64,000 nucleotides of DNA from Neostapfia colusana. Taxonomy: Eukaryota; Streptophyta; Magnoliopsida; Poales; Poaceae. Numbering within the stretch: the first letter of the stretch is position 1; each line of letters starts with the position of its first letter. A model generated the notes under the pieces. That model worked only from the letters and a program-made list of their open reading frames with translations, was not told the origin of the DNA and did not search any database. Position numbers and translations under genes: made by a program. Below are positions 21,688 to 33,633 of this stretch, in pieces. The stretch spans positions 19,803,501-19,867,500 of the forward strand of contig JASWHV010000011.1 in assembly GCA_030760725.1 (NCBI GenBank), written 5' to 3'.

Positions 21688-24648
21688 GTAAAGATTATAA
21701 CAATACAAGAGCATAGGAGGGACATTAAATTAAATCAAGTTGAGGCGAAAGTGGAGGAGATCAGGACCATCAGGGAATATCCATATGTTTTTCAGGAGGA
21801 GTTGCCTGGTATGCCTCCTGATCATGAAGTGGAATTCGCAATTGAGCTAGTGCCTGGAACAGCCCCGATACACAAGAGACCTTATCGGATGGACTCCAAA
21901 CAGCTGGGAGAACTCAAGGATCATTTGAAGGAATTGATGGAGAAGGGGTATATTCGTCCTAGTTCCTCACCTTGGGGAGCTCCAGTCATATTTGTGCCCA
22001 AGAAGGACGGAACCCAAAGGTTGTGCGTAGAGTACCGTGCCTTGAATGAAGTGACCATCAAAAATAAGCACCCATTACCCCGCATTGAAGACTTGTTTGA
22101 TCAGTTGAAGGGAGCTTGTGTGTTCTCGAAAATTGATCTCAGGTCGGGATACCACCAACTTAAGATAAGGCAATCTGATATTCCCAAGACAGCTTTCGTA
22201 TCTCGGTATGGACTGTATGAATACACTGTCATGCCTTTTGGGCTAACTAATGCCCCGACGTACTTCATGTATCTCATGAACAAGGTATTCATGGAATATC
22301 TGGACAAATTTGTGGTGGTTTTCATAGATGACATTCTCGTCTTCTCCAAGGATGAAGAAGAACATGAGAAACATCTATGGTTGGTGTTGCAGAGGCTGAG
22401 AGAACACCAACTATATGCCAAGTTGAGCAAGTGTGATTTTTGGCTGAAGAGAGTTCCTTTCTTAGGACATATCTTCTCGGAGGGAGGAATCTCCGCGGAT
22501 CACACCAAAATCGAGGATATACAGAAGTGGAAGACCCCTGAAAATGTCGGGGAAGTTCGAAGCTTCTTGGGATTGGCAGGATACTATCGACGGTTTATTG
22601 AGGGATTCTCTAAAATCTCGAGACCTCTCACCAAACTGTTGGAGAAGGGAATCACATTCACATGGACGCCGCAATGCGAGACGAGTTTTCAGGAGTTAAA
22701 GTAAAGATTGACAACAGCCCCAGTGCTAGTTATGCCAGATATGCAGAAGAACTTTACGGTGTACTTCGATGCCTCTGGAAACGGGTTGGGATGTGTTCTC
22801 ATGCAAGAAGGGCATGTCATGGCTTATGCATCCCGGCAACTCAAGAAGCACGAGAAGAACTATCCTACACATGACCTAGAATTAGCCGCAGTGGTACATG
22901 CGTTGAAAATTTGGCGGCACTACTTGATGGGGAAGAGGACAAAAATATATACGGATCATAAGAGTTTAAAGTACATTTTCACACAGCCAGATCTCAACCT
23001 CACACAAAGGAGATGGTTAGAACTAATCAATGACATTGATGTGGGCATCAACTATCATCCTGGGAAAGCAAACGTCGTGGCAGATGCTTTAAGTCGGAAA
23101 GTGTTGGTCAATAAGTTGAGCTTGAAGGACATGCCTGCAGAATTGAAGGACGAGGTTATAAGGCTCAATCTATGCCTTGTGAATAATGGTGAAGCCATCG
23201 CCATGGAAGTGGACTCCACACTAAAGCAAGAAATATGCGAGGGTCAAAAGGATGACGAGAAGATACAAGAAATCAGGCAACTTATCAAGGAAAATAAAGC
23301 CCCTGGTTTCAGAGAGGATGAACAAGGAACGGTGTGGCACGGGAAAAGAATCTGTGTGCCAGAAGTAAAGAAGATCCGTGAATTGATTTTGAAGGAGGCT
23401 CACGATTCTGACTATTCCATTCATCCTGGCAGTACGAAGATGTACCAGGACCTCAAGAGCAGGTATTGGTGGTATGGCATGAAGCGAGATGTCGCGGAAC
23501 ATGTTGCCCTATGTGACACATGTCAGTTGGTGAAAGCAGAACATCAACGACCCGCGGGATTATTGCAACCACTCAAAGTGCCTGAATGGAAATGGGAAGA
23601 AATCGGTATGGATTTCATAGTGGGATTGCCTAGGACCCAATCAGGATATGATTCAATATGGGTCATCATCGACAGGCTAACCAAGGTAGCTCACTTCATC
23701 CCTTTGAAGGAAAGCTACAGTGGATCCAAATCGGCGGAGTTGTACATGTCAAGTATCGTGCGTTACCATGGAGTGCCAAAGAAGATTGTGTTGGATCGAG
23801 GGACACAGTTCAACTCAAGGTTCTGGCAGAAGTTGCATGAAACTATGGGGACCCATCTGAATTTCAGCTCGGCCTATCATCCCCAAACTGACGGGCAGAC
23901 GGAAAGGACCAATCAGATTCTCGAGGATATGCTGAGGGCGTGTGCACTCAAAAACAATCGGAGTTGGGATAAGAACTTACCGTACGCGGAGTTTTCCTAT
24001 AACAACAGCTATCAGGCTAGTATGAAGATGTCACCGTTCGAAGCTTTGTACGGGAGGAAGTGCAGAATTCCCCTATTTTGGAACCAAACAGGGGAAAGTA
24101 AAGTGTTTAGTCCTGAAGTACTACAAGAAGCCAAGGCGAAAGTGAGGGAAATTCGCAACAACTTGAGGATAGCGCAGACACGACAAAAGAGCTATGCCGA
24201 TGTATGGAGAAGAGAGCTCGTTTTCAACGTGGGAGACTATGTCTATCTCAAGGTGTCCCCTATCCAAGGATTTCGTCGGTTCAAGGTGAAAGGGAAGTTG
24301 TCACCTCGATACATCGGACCCTTTCAAGTTCTGGAGAGAAAAGGCGAAGTGGCGTATCAACTAGAATTACCGGCTCGCCTATCGGATGTGCACGATGTAT
24401 TCCATGTGTCACAACTCAAGAAATGTCTGAGAACGCCTGAAGAGGTGTTACCCATGAATGAGGTGGACGTAGCTGAGGATTTGTCTTATGCCGAGCAACC
24501 AATCAAGATTTTGGAGACAATGGAACACCTCACCAGAAATAAAAGAATCCGGATGTGCAAGGTGCAGTGGAAGCATCACTCGGAAGAGGATGCCACATGG
24601 GAGCGAGAAGATGAGCTTAAGGCACAATTTCCGGAATTGTTTTCTTAG
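21677..24648 (+). pseudogene. pol: A3 pol: RT, RNase H, integrase, chromodomain
   Basis: One frame with a single stop, TAA at 22702-22704, where relatives have Lys-Lys. RT keeps LPRIEDLFDQL, KIDLRSGYHQ and the catalytic FIDD (22321-22332). RNase H keeps YFDASGNGLG (Asp near 22768) and YTDHKSLKYI. The integrase has an HHCC finger (about 23400-23540) and the catalytic Asp at 23611, Asp at 23794 and Glu at 23902, a D,D35E spacing. The GPY/F-like module is LSPRYIGPFQVLERKG. The end is chromodomain-like: KVQWKHHSEEDATWERED, then FPELFS. From 22708 to 24648 the 646 codons are uninterrupted. Confidence 0.92.
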
Positions 24649-24679
24649 AAACACCAATCTCGAGGACGAGATTTCTTTT

Positions 24680-24693
24680 AAGGGGGGTAGAGC
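24680..24693 (+). other. Polypurine tract of A3
   Basis: AAGGGGGGTAGAGC precedes the 3' LTR start TGTAACACCCC at 24694. Confidence 0.88.
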
Positions 24694-24903
24694 TGTAACA
24701 CCCCAAAATCCTGTTAAAAGGGGAATTTAATAATTTTTGGACGTATTGCATGGGCTGCAGAAATTCAAACTTAGTTGGAATTTAAATTCAAATTCAAACC
24801 AGAAAAGAAATGGAAAAAGAAAAAGAAAAACAGAAAAAAACCAGCCAATGGGCCGAAACCCACCAGCCGGCCCACCCCATCCCGCGCCAGCCCGCAGCCG
24901 CGC
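24694..24903 (+). mobile_element. 3' LTR of A3, only the first 210 bp
   Basis: It matches 11511-11720 with about eight differences, then jumps at about 24903 into family B LTR sequence. The rest of this LTR and the missing 5' part of A2 have been deleted. Confidence 0.88.
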
Positions 24904-26199
24904 GCCAACCCTTGGTTGGGTTTAGGATTGCAAACCCCGTTAGCTACTGCAATTCTAAGATAGTGTAAGATTCGGTACAAGTCGGGTAGTTGGAACTACT
25001 CGCGAGCATAGGCTAGAGGCACTCGACTCGGGTAGAGATAACACATGATACACATGGCAAGAAAAATGAGACCGAGCGGAGAGTAAGGGCAGCAGGACTT
25101 TGGGGCCTGTGTGCTATAGCTCCACTTGTGTCGATTGAGGACCGAGCCGTGTGCGGGCCTGTTGAACAAGCTAGAACAGTACCGAAGACCTACCGGCTAT
25201 ATGGAAACTGGGAAACCGATGTAACTCGGGTACCTGGGTATTGAGGCATTGCCCGTCGTTCAGAGGATAGGTTGAGAGCTCGAGGTGTAAATTGGCTGGC
25301 GGTACTGAGATGCGCGTGCAGAGACCTCTTGCTCGGGACGATGGGACCGGTTCAATAGTTGGCTGACGGGTGAAAGGTGGTTGCGTACGGCGTCCGTGAT
25401 GGTTATTGTAGGCAACATCGAGTACGGGCGTACGCGACGGGTCATTCGGGTAACCCTGCAGGTGTAAATCGATTATAATCGCCGTCCCTCGCAGTCAGTG
25501 AGTACCACTTGTTCACTGTACCGTGACGTAGAAAGAACAGGCTAGTTGCATGTTAAAATGTTGCTGATTGAAAGATGGACTTGATTGCTAATGATTTGCT
25601 GTAGTCTAGAGGTAACTAAAGTTCTTTTCAACTTTGGGCAAAGTACATGAGAGAAATGCGTTTCTTGTTTGATTGCGGCTCTCTCATGTGCCTTAGCGTA
25701 AGGTTCTCCACAACCTGCTGCTAAAACTTGAAAGTAAGGTTCCACTAATTAGGCGAGTCCTTTGCAAATGATTTTACCTCATGTACCCATGACCCCTCAT
25801 GTAGAAGTTCCATGTTTAGGTGAGACGGGTCAGACATGCTGAGCCTTCATGCTCACTGCTTGTGTTTGAAGCTTTTGCAGGGTTCTATAAGGAAGGGACT
25901 CCCGAAGAGGAGACGGAACCCCAGGAGGGGAACCCCGTCGAGTGGGAGTCGTGCACGCCGCAGAGTTAGTGTGCGTGTGTGCTAGCAAGGACACGTTCAA
26001 GGGCTGAACGTGGACTTGATGGGTAGTCTACGCCCGTGAGTGTAGACTGGACTTATTTTGATGTAAACATGTTCATAAACCACTTTATGTAATATAAACT
26101 TCGCTTCCGCTTTGTGCCTTTGACGTGTGTTATATGGTGCTGTGCAACGCAGCACCCCTCAGCGTGATCCTGGCTCGACAAGACCGTGGGGTCGTGTCA
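24904..26199 (+). mobile_element. Family B LTR, 3' part (B2)
   Basis: It matches B1 from about 16290 to its end at 17585 (GTCGTGTCA at 26199). The 5' two-thirds, including exon 2, are missing. The next bases, ATTAA and on, belong to a C LTR, so B2 was inserted into C1's 5' LTR before the left side was lost. Confidence 0.85.
25881..25969 (+). other. Putative LTR-encoded acidic exon 3, copy B2
   Basis: Acceptor GCTTTTGCAG. It equals B1 exon 3 except for one Glu to Lys change near the start (FYKEGTPEEETEP) and ends CTPQS and TAG. Confidence 0.5.
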
Positions 26200-26741
26200 A
26201 TTAAGGGATCTAAATAACAGTATCTATAAATAGACGTACTTCTTATATAATACTTGCACTTACGCATATATTTTGTTACATCTCATATTTTGTTACATCT
26301 CATATATGTGATGTGTTATCCGGGTGTCTCCTGATTGCAATCACCGTCCCTCGCGGTTATCTGAGTACCGCTTGTTCACTGTGCTATGACGTAGTAAGAA
26401 ATGAAATAAGCCAACTGAATATGCTGTATTGAACTATTAATGTTTTGAAACCTTGTATGCTGTAGTTGTAGAGCTAATTAAGTTTATCTTCCACTTTGGG
26501 CATCACCATATCGGAGGAAAGCGTTTCTTGTTTGATTGTGTACTTCCGATGTGAGGGCTGCCTAAGGCATATGAAACTGTTGATATAAAACTGAAAGTAA
26601 GGATTAACATGTAGGTGTGTCTTTATTGCAATGTCTTTCTCCCATATACTAATCCTTGCATGTAGAGTTCCATGACTAGAGTGTGAGTTAAGCATTGCTG
26701 AGCCATCATGCTCACGGTTGCAATATTTGAGCTGTGTGCAG

Positions 26742-26827
26742 GTGAGAGCTATGAGGAGGGGTCCGAGGACGACGTGATGCCCCCGTCGGGGTACATGGCC
26801 GAGCTGGAGCCCTGCACGCCGCAGTGA
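26742..26827 (+). other. Putative LTR-encoded acidic exon 3, copy C1
   Basis: Acceptor GCTGTGTGCAG. The phase-1 frame opens ESYEEGSEDDVMPPSGY and closes LEPCTPQ with TGA. It is 6 nt longer than the copy at 37233, an in-frame difference. Confidence 0.52.
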
Positions 26828-26968
26828 TCTCCGGTTCTTTGCTGCTGGTGTGTATCGTCCCCGGGCTGGACGGCTGCACATGTGCTTAGTTAGGATGAGA
26901 GACTAGCTATGTATAATAATTCTGCTGTATAAATAAGTTTGTAAAAGACTTCCGTTGTTTTTGTATCA

Positions 26969-26974
26969 AATAAA
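26969..26974 (+). promoter_or_regulatory. Poly(A) signal in the C1 LTR
   Basis: AATAAA, 142 bp after the exon 3 stop and about 110 bp before the LTR end. In the middle C LTR it has decayed to AATGAA (37446). Confidence 0.4.
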
Positions 26975-27086
26975 AGTTTGTATGTTGTTCAGATTCTTTT
27001 CCTGTGTGCTGTTGGGTGTCGCATTGTACGGCACCACCCTCTGCGATCCCGGAGTGGGCGAACCACGGAGTGGTTCCCCACAGTCC

Positions 27087-27098
27087 TGGTATCAGAGC
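27087..27098 (+). other. Primer binding site of C1
   Basis: TGGTATCAGAGC, four bases after the LTR end (ACAGTCC). Confidence 0.9.
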
Positions 27099-29057
27099 CG
27101 CATTGGGGATGGCACCCTCGAAAAGAGCCTCTTTTGAAAACTTAGAAGTAGTCGAGTTAGAATTAGTCACTTTGCCCACATAAGCTATATATGATAGTAG
27201 TAGTTTATAAGGTGGAAATGCTAACATACTTGTTATTAATTTGTAACGATGCTCCGACGTCAGGTAAGAGGTAAGGTACGCCACCGCAGGTGGATCAATT
27301 GTGGTAACTCACCATACGAGTAATAGTATGGAATGGTATATCGTGGCTTGGCACGGTAGTTAATATGACTCTCTAAACATCTCCATAGTTCGTAGAGCAT
27401 ATGAAAACGCTGATCTCCAGCGTGCTTTAGGAAAAAGTGAGAATATCCCATCGTGTGGTAAGCAACACGATAGTATGCAACTCTTGAACGCTCAATGTTC
27501 ATAGGGCCATACACAGCGCTCGCCATCGGCGTGCCTCAACGGTCATGAGGCAGTAGGTGGTATCTGTTGGGTTGATAAAATTCCCAACCATGATGGCCCG
27601 TTCGTGCTCTACTCGGGTTCCCCATCGTGTGGTGTGAAAACATGACCATGTACCTTGAGACATGGCTTGACTCAAGGACGATCTGTATGGCAATGATACG
27701 GACCGTATGTTTTTACTATGATATTGAACTGCCTGAAATGTCAAAAACCTTTGGGTGCACCATTATTGTGTGTTCTTCTGCAGGTACATTAACCACGTTA
27801 GTGCATAAAATTTAGAAACCGTTTGTGAGTGACATTCTTAGTTCCACCATTTGACACGTTTATGCCGGAATACCGGCTTAGGATTTTCTTTGGTGAGGAA
27901 ACGTAGTACCGAGATGAGTATTAGTGCAAAAATTATATTTTCAAAAAAAAGTTAAAATGAAGTTTAGGATTCCATTTAGGGGTTGTTGAACTCCCATCTT
28001 TAACTAAGAGTCAATTGTGAGCATAGATTCAATCTCAAAAACTTAGGAACAACCTCCCCTGTGTTCCGGCAGAAATTTTGCTGAACTTAAAACAGGGTAT
28101 AACATAGGATCAGTTGAACCATGGAGGTGTGGAATACTATTCTGGAAAGGTTTTGAAGTCGTCTACAACTTTCCTGAAGAGCTCCAGAACAAAATCTCCA
28201 TCCAAATGGATGAAAATCTCAGATGAGTATGCATTGTCCAGAAACAGGGCAGTCCAAAAAATGCTCTCTGGAATTTTCTGTATTTCGACCACAACTTTCT
28301 GTAGAAAAATTTCTAAGGGTCAAGTACGACATCGTTGGAAAGTATAGGAAATTTGATACAACTTTGTAGTTCAGTGTTTTCCTATATTGAGGGCATATTA
28401 GATGGAATTTTGTGAACAAAACAGCCACTTGCAAAGGAGGTGCTGTCAAAATTCCTGAGAAAATTCTGTCAACATGTAGAAATCATAATTATAAACTAGG
28501 AAGGCTATGGAGGCAAATAAATAAAATCTGAATTTTTTTTAGTCTACTACAATTTTGTTGTTGAACTCTAGTCCAGATTTTGCTTCCAAAGTGGTCAAAA
28601 CCGTGGAATTATCCAGACTGGTCAGCTGGACCAGAAGCTGGACAGTGAACACCATGTTGAAGTTTTTTTTCAACCAAAACAATTAGTTTCATTTTTCGAT
28701 AGCCAGCGGCTGTTGTAAAACAGAGAGTTGGAGTCAAAAAGTTTATGCATTCAATATATCACTTCGAGCGAGGACATGTTAGGGTCCAGTACAATAGCGA
28801 GGATTTACGCAGGCTAACACACTTAACATCCCATGGTGACCCATGATGGTCAAAATGAACTTTTAATCCATAAAGTTCATTAGTTTGGAACTCGATCGTG
28901 TGACATGGTCCAGGGATGTATATGTTGTATAAGGTTTACACTTTATCCATACGTGTGGTTGTTATGCATATTATTTATTCCATTCTCGCACTACTATTGT
29001 ATAGATTGGATGCAATAAACCAACATGTGCTGATCGTTTGAATGGTATGAATGCAGA
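27099..29057 (+). other. Untranslated leader of C1 with a probable intron
   Basis: There is no long open frame. A strong donor CGTCAG|GTAAGAG lies at 27263/27264, and an acceptor GGTATGAATGCAG ends at 29056, one base before the gag ATG. Splicing would remove 1,793 bp and bring gag close to the LTR. The arrangement is conserved in C2 (37744-39535, 1,792 bp). A second acceptor-like TTCTTCTGCAG lies at about 27782. Frames such as 28114-28347 lack any motif. Confidence 0.5.
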
Positions 29058-32000
29058 ATGGTGCGTACATGTTCAACGCAAGAGAAGGGAGGTCCAAGTC
29101 AGGATCGTGGTGATGAGTCTCCACCTCCGGAGCAAACCACGACACAGCAGCAACCACCTCCTCCACAGCCAGAACTTCCAAGAAACTTTGCGGAGGTTCT
29201 CGCTGCAGTACTCGGCTTGCGCGACGAGCAAACCGAGTTGCTGCAGATGCTGGTGCTGCAGAATGTGTCCCGTCCAGGAGGACGCCAAGACAATGGGCAA
29301 CGCCAGCCCCAACAAAGTTCATATTCATACATCCTGGCAACCCATCCACCGGTCTTTACGGAGGCCCGAAGAGCCTTTGGAGGCGGACAGTTTCATCCGC
29401 ACTCTTGAGGCGAAGTTCGGTTTACTACAGTGCACCAAACATCAGAAGGCGCTGTACGCAGCGCAACAGCTTCAAGGAGAAGACGTTCATGGTGGGCGAT
29501 CTACACCGCCTCCTTAGCGGCTGGCCATGCCATCACATGGGCGGAGTTCCGGGAGGCGTTCGGCGCCTATCATATACCTCCCGGTGTTATGGAGAGGAAG
29601 CTCCAGGAGTTCCTGGCGCTGAAACAAGGCGAGAGGAGTGCTCATGAGTACTCCAGGTTATTCAACCGGCTGGCACAGTATGCGCCAGGATTCTTGGGAA
29701 CAGAGGAAGACAAGCGAAACGCGTTCTTCTGGGGCCTGAATTCCAAAATGAAGGTCCATCTCACCCAAAGCAATCGTAGCACATTCAATGACCTGGTTAA
29801 TGCCGTGATTCTACATGAAAATGCTCAGCGCGAGCGTGGTTCTGATAAGAGGAAACGTAGCGTGCTGACGAGCAGCAGTGGTGGGGTGCCACAAAAATAC
29901 CTCATGGTGTATCGCTTACCATCCGGTCACAGATGGCAGCCACCGGCGTGACCGCCTCAGTTTTGCGGTCGACAATATAATGCGACAACGTTCCGACCAT
30001 TGTATCTACCAGAGCAACAGCAGCAACAAAAGGATGGTCCCGTGTGCACCTCAGCTTCTACCGCGTGCACCGGGATTCCGTCCTCAAGTCGGAGGGACCC
30101 CGACACGTTACACGTGCTTCACGTGTGGCCGTGTCGGGCATATTGCGAGGGACTGCCCTGAGCAGCGACAGAGCAGGGGTGCAGCACCGTATCAGGGTGC
30201 AAATCAGCCCCGCAACCAGCCCAAGAAACCAGTACAAAAACCCGGCAACCTTCACCACTTAGCCATCGAAGACGTGCCGGAAGGCGAACCCATCCTCGCG
30301 GGTACGTTTTCTTACTTAAATCATCCCGTAGTCATACTTTTTGACTCCGGTGCCACCCAGAATTTCATAAGTCAGTCTAATCTTATTAAATATCAATTGC
30401 CTATCATTCCTCTAAATGGTTCGTACTTGATATGCTCTCCGGGTGGGAAAATAACAGCTGATAGGATGGTCTATAGAGCACCATTACAATTGGGTGGGAA
30501 TCTATACCCGACTTCTCTAATCATGTTAGAGAGTCAAAAACTTGATGTCATTTTAGGAATGTCATGGATACATCGCCATGGTGCTGTTCTTGACATCATT
30601 CCACGTGTGGTTCATGTAAACTCTCCACTTCATGAACCACATGTTCTTATTCTTGACCGTTCGGTTCAAGAAGCTCCAGCCACATATAACACGGAAGCCA
30701 TAAAACTTGAGGATACTCGTGTGGTTCGTGAATACCTGGATGTCTTTCCGGATGATCTCCCGGGCATGCCACCCGAAAGGGATGTCGAGTTCAAGATCGA
30801 ACTTATACCCGGGACGACACCGATCTCACGGAGACCATACAAGATGGCTCTGAATGAGCTAGCTGAATTGAAGGAGCAGCTCAATGATTTAATGAAGATG
30901 GGTTTCATTCGACCGAGTTCCTCGCCATGGGGATGGTCGGCGCTGTTTGTGAAGAAGAAGGATGAAATCTTGAGGTTGTGTGTGGACTACCGACCTCTCA
31001 ACACAGTCATCATCAAGAATAAATATCCACTGCCCCGCATCGATATCTTATTCGATCAACTGGTGGGTGCGAGTGTATTTTCAAAGTTGGATCTTCGCTC
31101 CGGATATCAACAAATCAAGATCCGAGCGGAGGTTATTCCGAGGACGGCCTTCTCGACGAGATATGGGTTGTATGAATATCTCGTCATGTCCTTTGATCTC
31201 ACCAACACCCCGTCACATTTCATGCATCTCATGAACTCAGTGTTCATGCCGGAGTTGGACAAGTTCGTGGTGGTGTTTATCGATGACATCTTGGTTTATT
31301 CCAAGTCTGAGGAAGAACATGCCGAACACTTGCATATCATGTTTCAACGATTGCGAGACCATAAGCTTTATGCCAAGTTCAGGAAGTGCGAGTTTTGGAT
31401 CAGCCAAGTGCCATTTCTTGGTCATATTATTTCTGCGGAAGGCATTGCAGTTGATCCAAGCAAAATCGAACAAGTGCTGAAATGGAAGTCCCCTACATCT
31501 GTCCATGAAGTCAGGAGTTTTCTCGGGTTAGCGGAATATTATCGGAGATTCACACCGAATTTCTCCAAGCTTGCTAAGACGATGACTGAACTGATGAAGA
31601 ATGGGATCAAATATGTTTGGAACTCAGCTTGTGAAGGAGCTTTCCAAGCATTGGTGAAGCATCTTACAACAGCCCCGGTGTTAGCTCAACCGGATACGAC
31701 TAATCCCTTCGACGTATATTGTGATGCGTCCGGCATCAGGCTTGGCTATGTATTAATGCAAGGAGGAAGAGTGGTCGCCTATGGATCACGACAACTTCTT
31801 AACCACGAGCAGCACTATCCGACTCATGATCTTGAGCTCTCTGCTGTGGTGTTGGCATTGAAAATGTGGAGGCACTATTTGCTTGGGAACTAAGTGCACC
31901 TCTACACCGACCACAAGAGTCTGAAGTATATATTCACTCAGAAGGAGTTAAATATGCGGCAACGGAGATGGTTAGAGCTGATCAAAGACTATGAGATCGA

Positions 32001-33540
32001 GATTCACTACCATCCCGGTAAGGCAAATGTGGTTGCTGATGCGTTAAGCCGCAAATCCCACTTGAAGAGGAGGAGCCAAGTTTGTACTTGGTTCCATATG
32101 GGGCATGATATAATCTTGCTCTCGTACCTACCATACGAGAGGAGATTATGGAAGCTCAGAAGAAAGACGTGGGAATGTCGCACATTCATAGAAGAATGAA
32201 GAATGGCGAAATGAAATGCTTCCGAAGGGATGAACATGACACTCTATGGTTTAAAGACCGTATAGTGGTACCCCATGACATGAAGCTTCGGAAGAAGATC
32301 TTGGACGAAGCACATTTGTCCAAGTATTCTATTCATCCGGGCAGCAACAAGACGTACCAAGATCTGATAACCAGGTTTTGGTGGACACGGATGAAAATAG
32401 AAATCGCAAAGTACGTGTCCGAATGTGATACGTGTCGGCGGGTGAATGCCGACCATATGCGTAAAGCCGGACAGCTGCAACAATTGAACATTTCGGCGTG
32501 GTAGTGGGAGGATGTCAGCATGGACTTCATAGTTGGTTTACCTCTCACGCGTCACAAGCATCACTCGATTTGGGTAATTGTCGATTGACTAACCAAGTCG
32601 GCTCATTTTATCCCCGTACATATAAAGTACGTGGCCAAGCAATATGCGGAACTGTATATTGCAAGAATCTTGTGCTTGCATGGTGTTCCCGCTCCATTAT
32701 TTCAGATCAAGGTGCACTGTTTGTCGCTAGGTTTTGGGAACAGCTGCACGCGTCATTGGGGACCAAACTGATCTGAAGCTCCATGTATCACACGCAGACG
32801 GATGGTCAAACTGATTGGGTGAATCAAGTGCTTGAAGACATGCTACGCGCTTGTGCCATCCACTACGGCAAAAATTGGGACGTTCATTTGCCGATGGCGG
32901 AGTTTTCTTACAACAATGGCTGTCAAGCTAGCATAAATATGGCGCCGTATGAAGCTCTCTACGGCCGGAAATGCCACACACCCCTCAACTGGTGCGAGTC
33001 TGGTGAGCGAGTTATCTATGGCATTGAACTTGTTAATGAGGCTGAAGAACGAGTGGAAGTAATACAAGCCAATCTCAAGGCAGCTCAATCTCGTCGGAAG
33101 GGCTATGCGGATAAAAGGGCCATCCTCTCCACTTCGACATCGAGGACCATGTTTATGTCCGTGTGTCTCCGATGAAGGGAGTTCATTGTTTCGGGGTGAA
33201 GGGCAAACTTGCGCCGCGATTCATCGGTCCGTTCACCATCATTGAAAAATGCGGACCCGTGGCTTTTCGCCTGGATTTACCGGCGTCGCTCGCAGAAATT
33301 CACAATGTCTTCCATATCTCTCAGCTTAGGAAGTTCCTCAAACCCTCAGCTGAAATCCGCAAAGAAGACATAGAAGTTCTTCAACCGGACCTCACATACG
33401 CAGAATATCCAATCTGGATTACCGATGAAAAGACTCGCGCCACAAGAAACCGGACCTTATGGTTTTACAAGGTCTTGTTGAGTAACCATACCGCTGATGA
33501 GGCGACATGGGAAAGCGAGGACTATCTACGAACAAATTAA
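29058..33540 (+). pseudogene. pol: C1 gag-pol, decayed
   Basis: Gag starts MVRTCSTQEKGG at 29058. A CCHC knuckle (CFTCGRVGHIARDC, 30115-30156), protease DSGATQNF (Asp 30343), RT with FIDD (31276-31287), RNase H (DASGIRLG), an integrase and a chromodomain-like end (TADEATWESED) are all present. Breaks: an extra base near 29365, a lost base near 29490, TGA at 29949 (CGA in C2), an extra base near 30030, TAA at 31891-31893, a 25-nt deletion near 32060, TAG at 32502-32504, TGA at 32585-32587, a lost C near 32690, TGA at 32774-32776 and a frame change near 33115. No functional product is expected. Confidence 0.9.
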
Positions 33541-33618
33541 CCGGACTTGCTATCATCGTATACCTGGTAAAGTTTCCTCACCTCTGCTTTTCTTTGGAAT
33601 CTCGGGGCGAGATTCTTT

Positions 33619-33633
33619 TTAAGGGGGGAGGGA
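33619..33633 (+). other. Polypurine tract of C1
   Basis: TTAAGGGGGGAGGGA directly before the LTR start TGTAAATCCCC at 33634. Confidence 0.85.

Larger units (their letters stand above)
11511..24903 (+). mobile_element. Family A chromovirus A3 (nearly full length, 3' LTR truncated)
   Basis: Order: 5' LTR (with nested B1), primer site, orf0, gag-protease, RT, RNase H, integrase with chromodomain, purine tract, and 210 bp of 3' LTR. It is inserted in opposite orientation in the integrase gene of A2, after TGGTA (11506-11510). The first 210 bp of the two LTRs differ at about 8 sites by eye, so it is not brand new. Gene order, long LTRs and the chromodomain-like tail fit the Tekay/Del lineage. An orf0 ahead of gag is known from some grass elements of this type. 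Confidence 0.9.
26200..27082 (+). mobile_element. Family C 5' LTR fragment (C1)
   Basis: It corresponds to 35970-37565 of the complete C LTR, with an internal loss of about 700 bp after 26290 (equivalent to 36060-36797). It ends GGTTCCCCACA, then GTCC and the primer site, so it is the 3' end of C1's 5' LTR. TTTGTTACATCTCATA is duplicated at the deletion point. Confidence 0.85.

Noticed and set aside
29058..29085. Gag of C1 and C2 opening MVRTRST, similar to H3 MARTKQT
   Set aside because: Only four of seven residues match and nothing follows the H3 pattern. Gag proteins often begin with similar basic Thr/Arg stretches, so this is likely chance.
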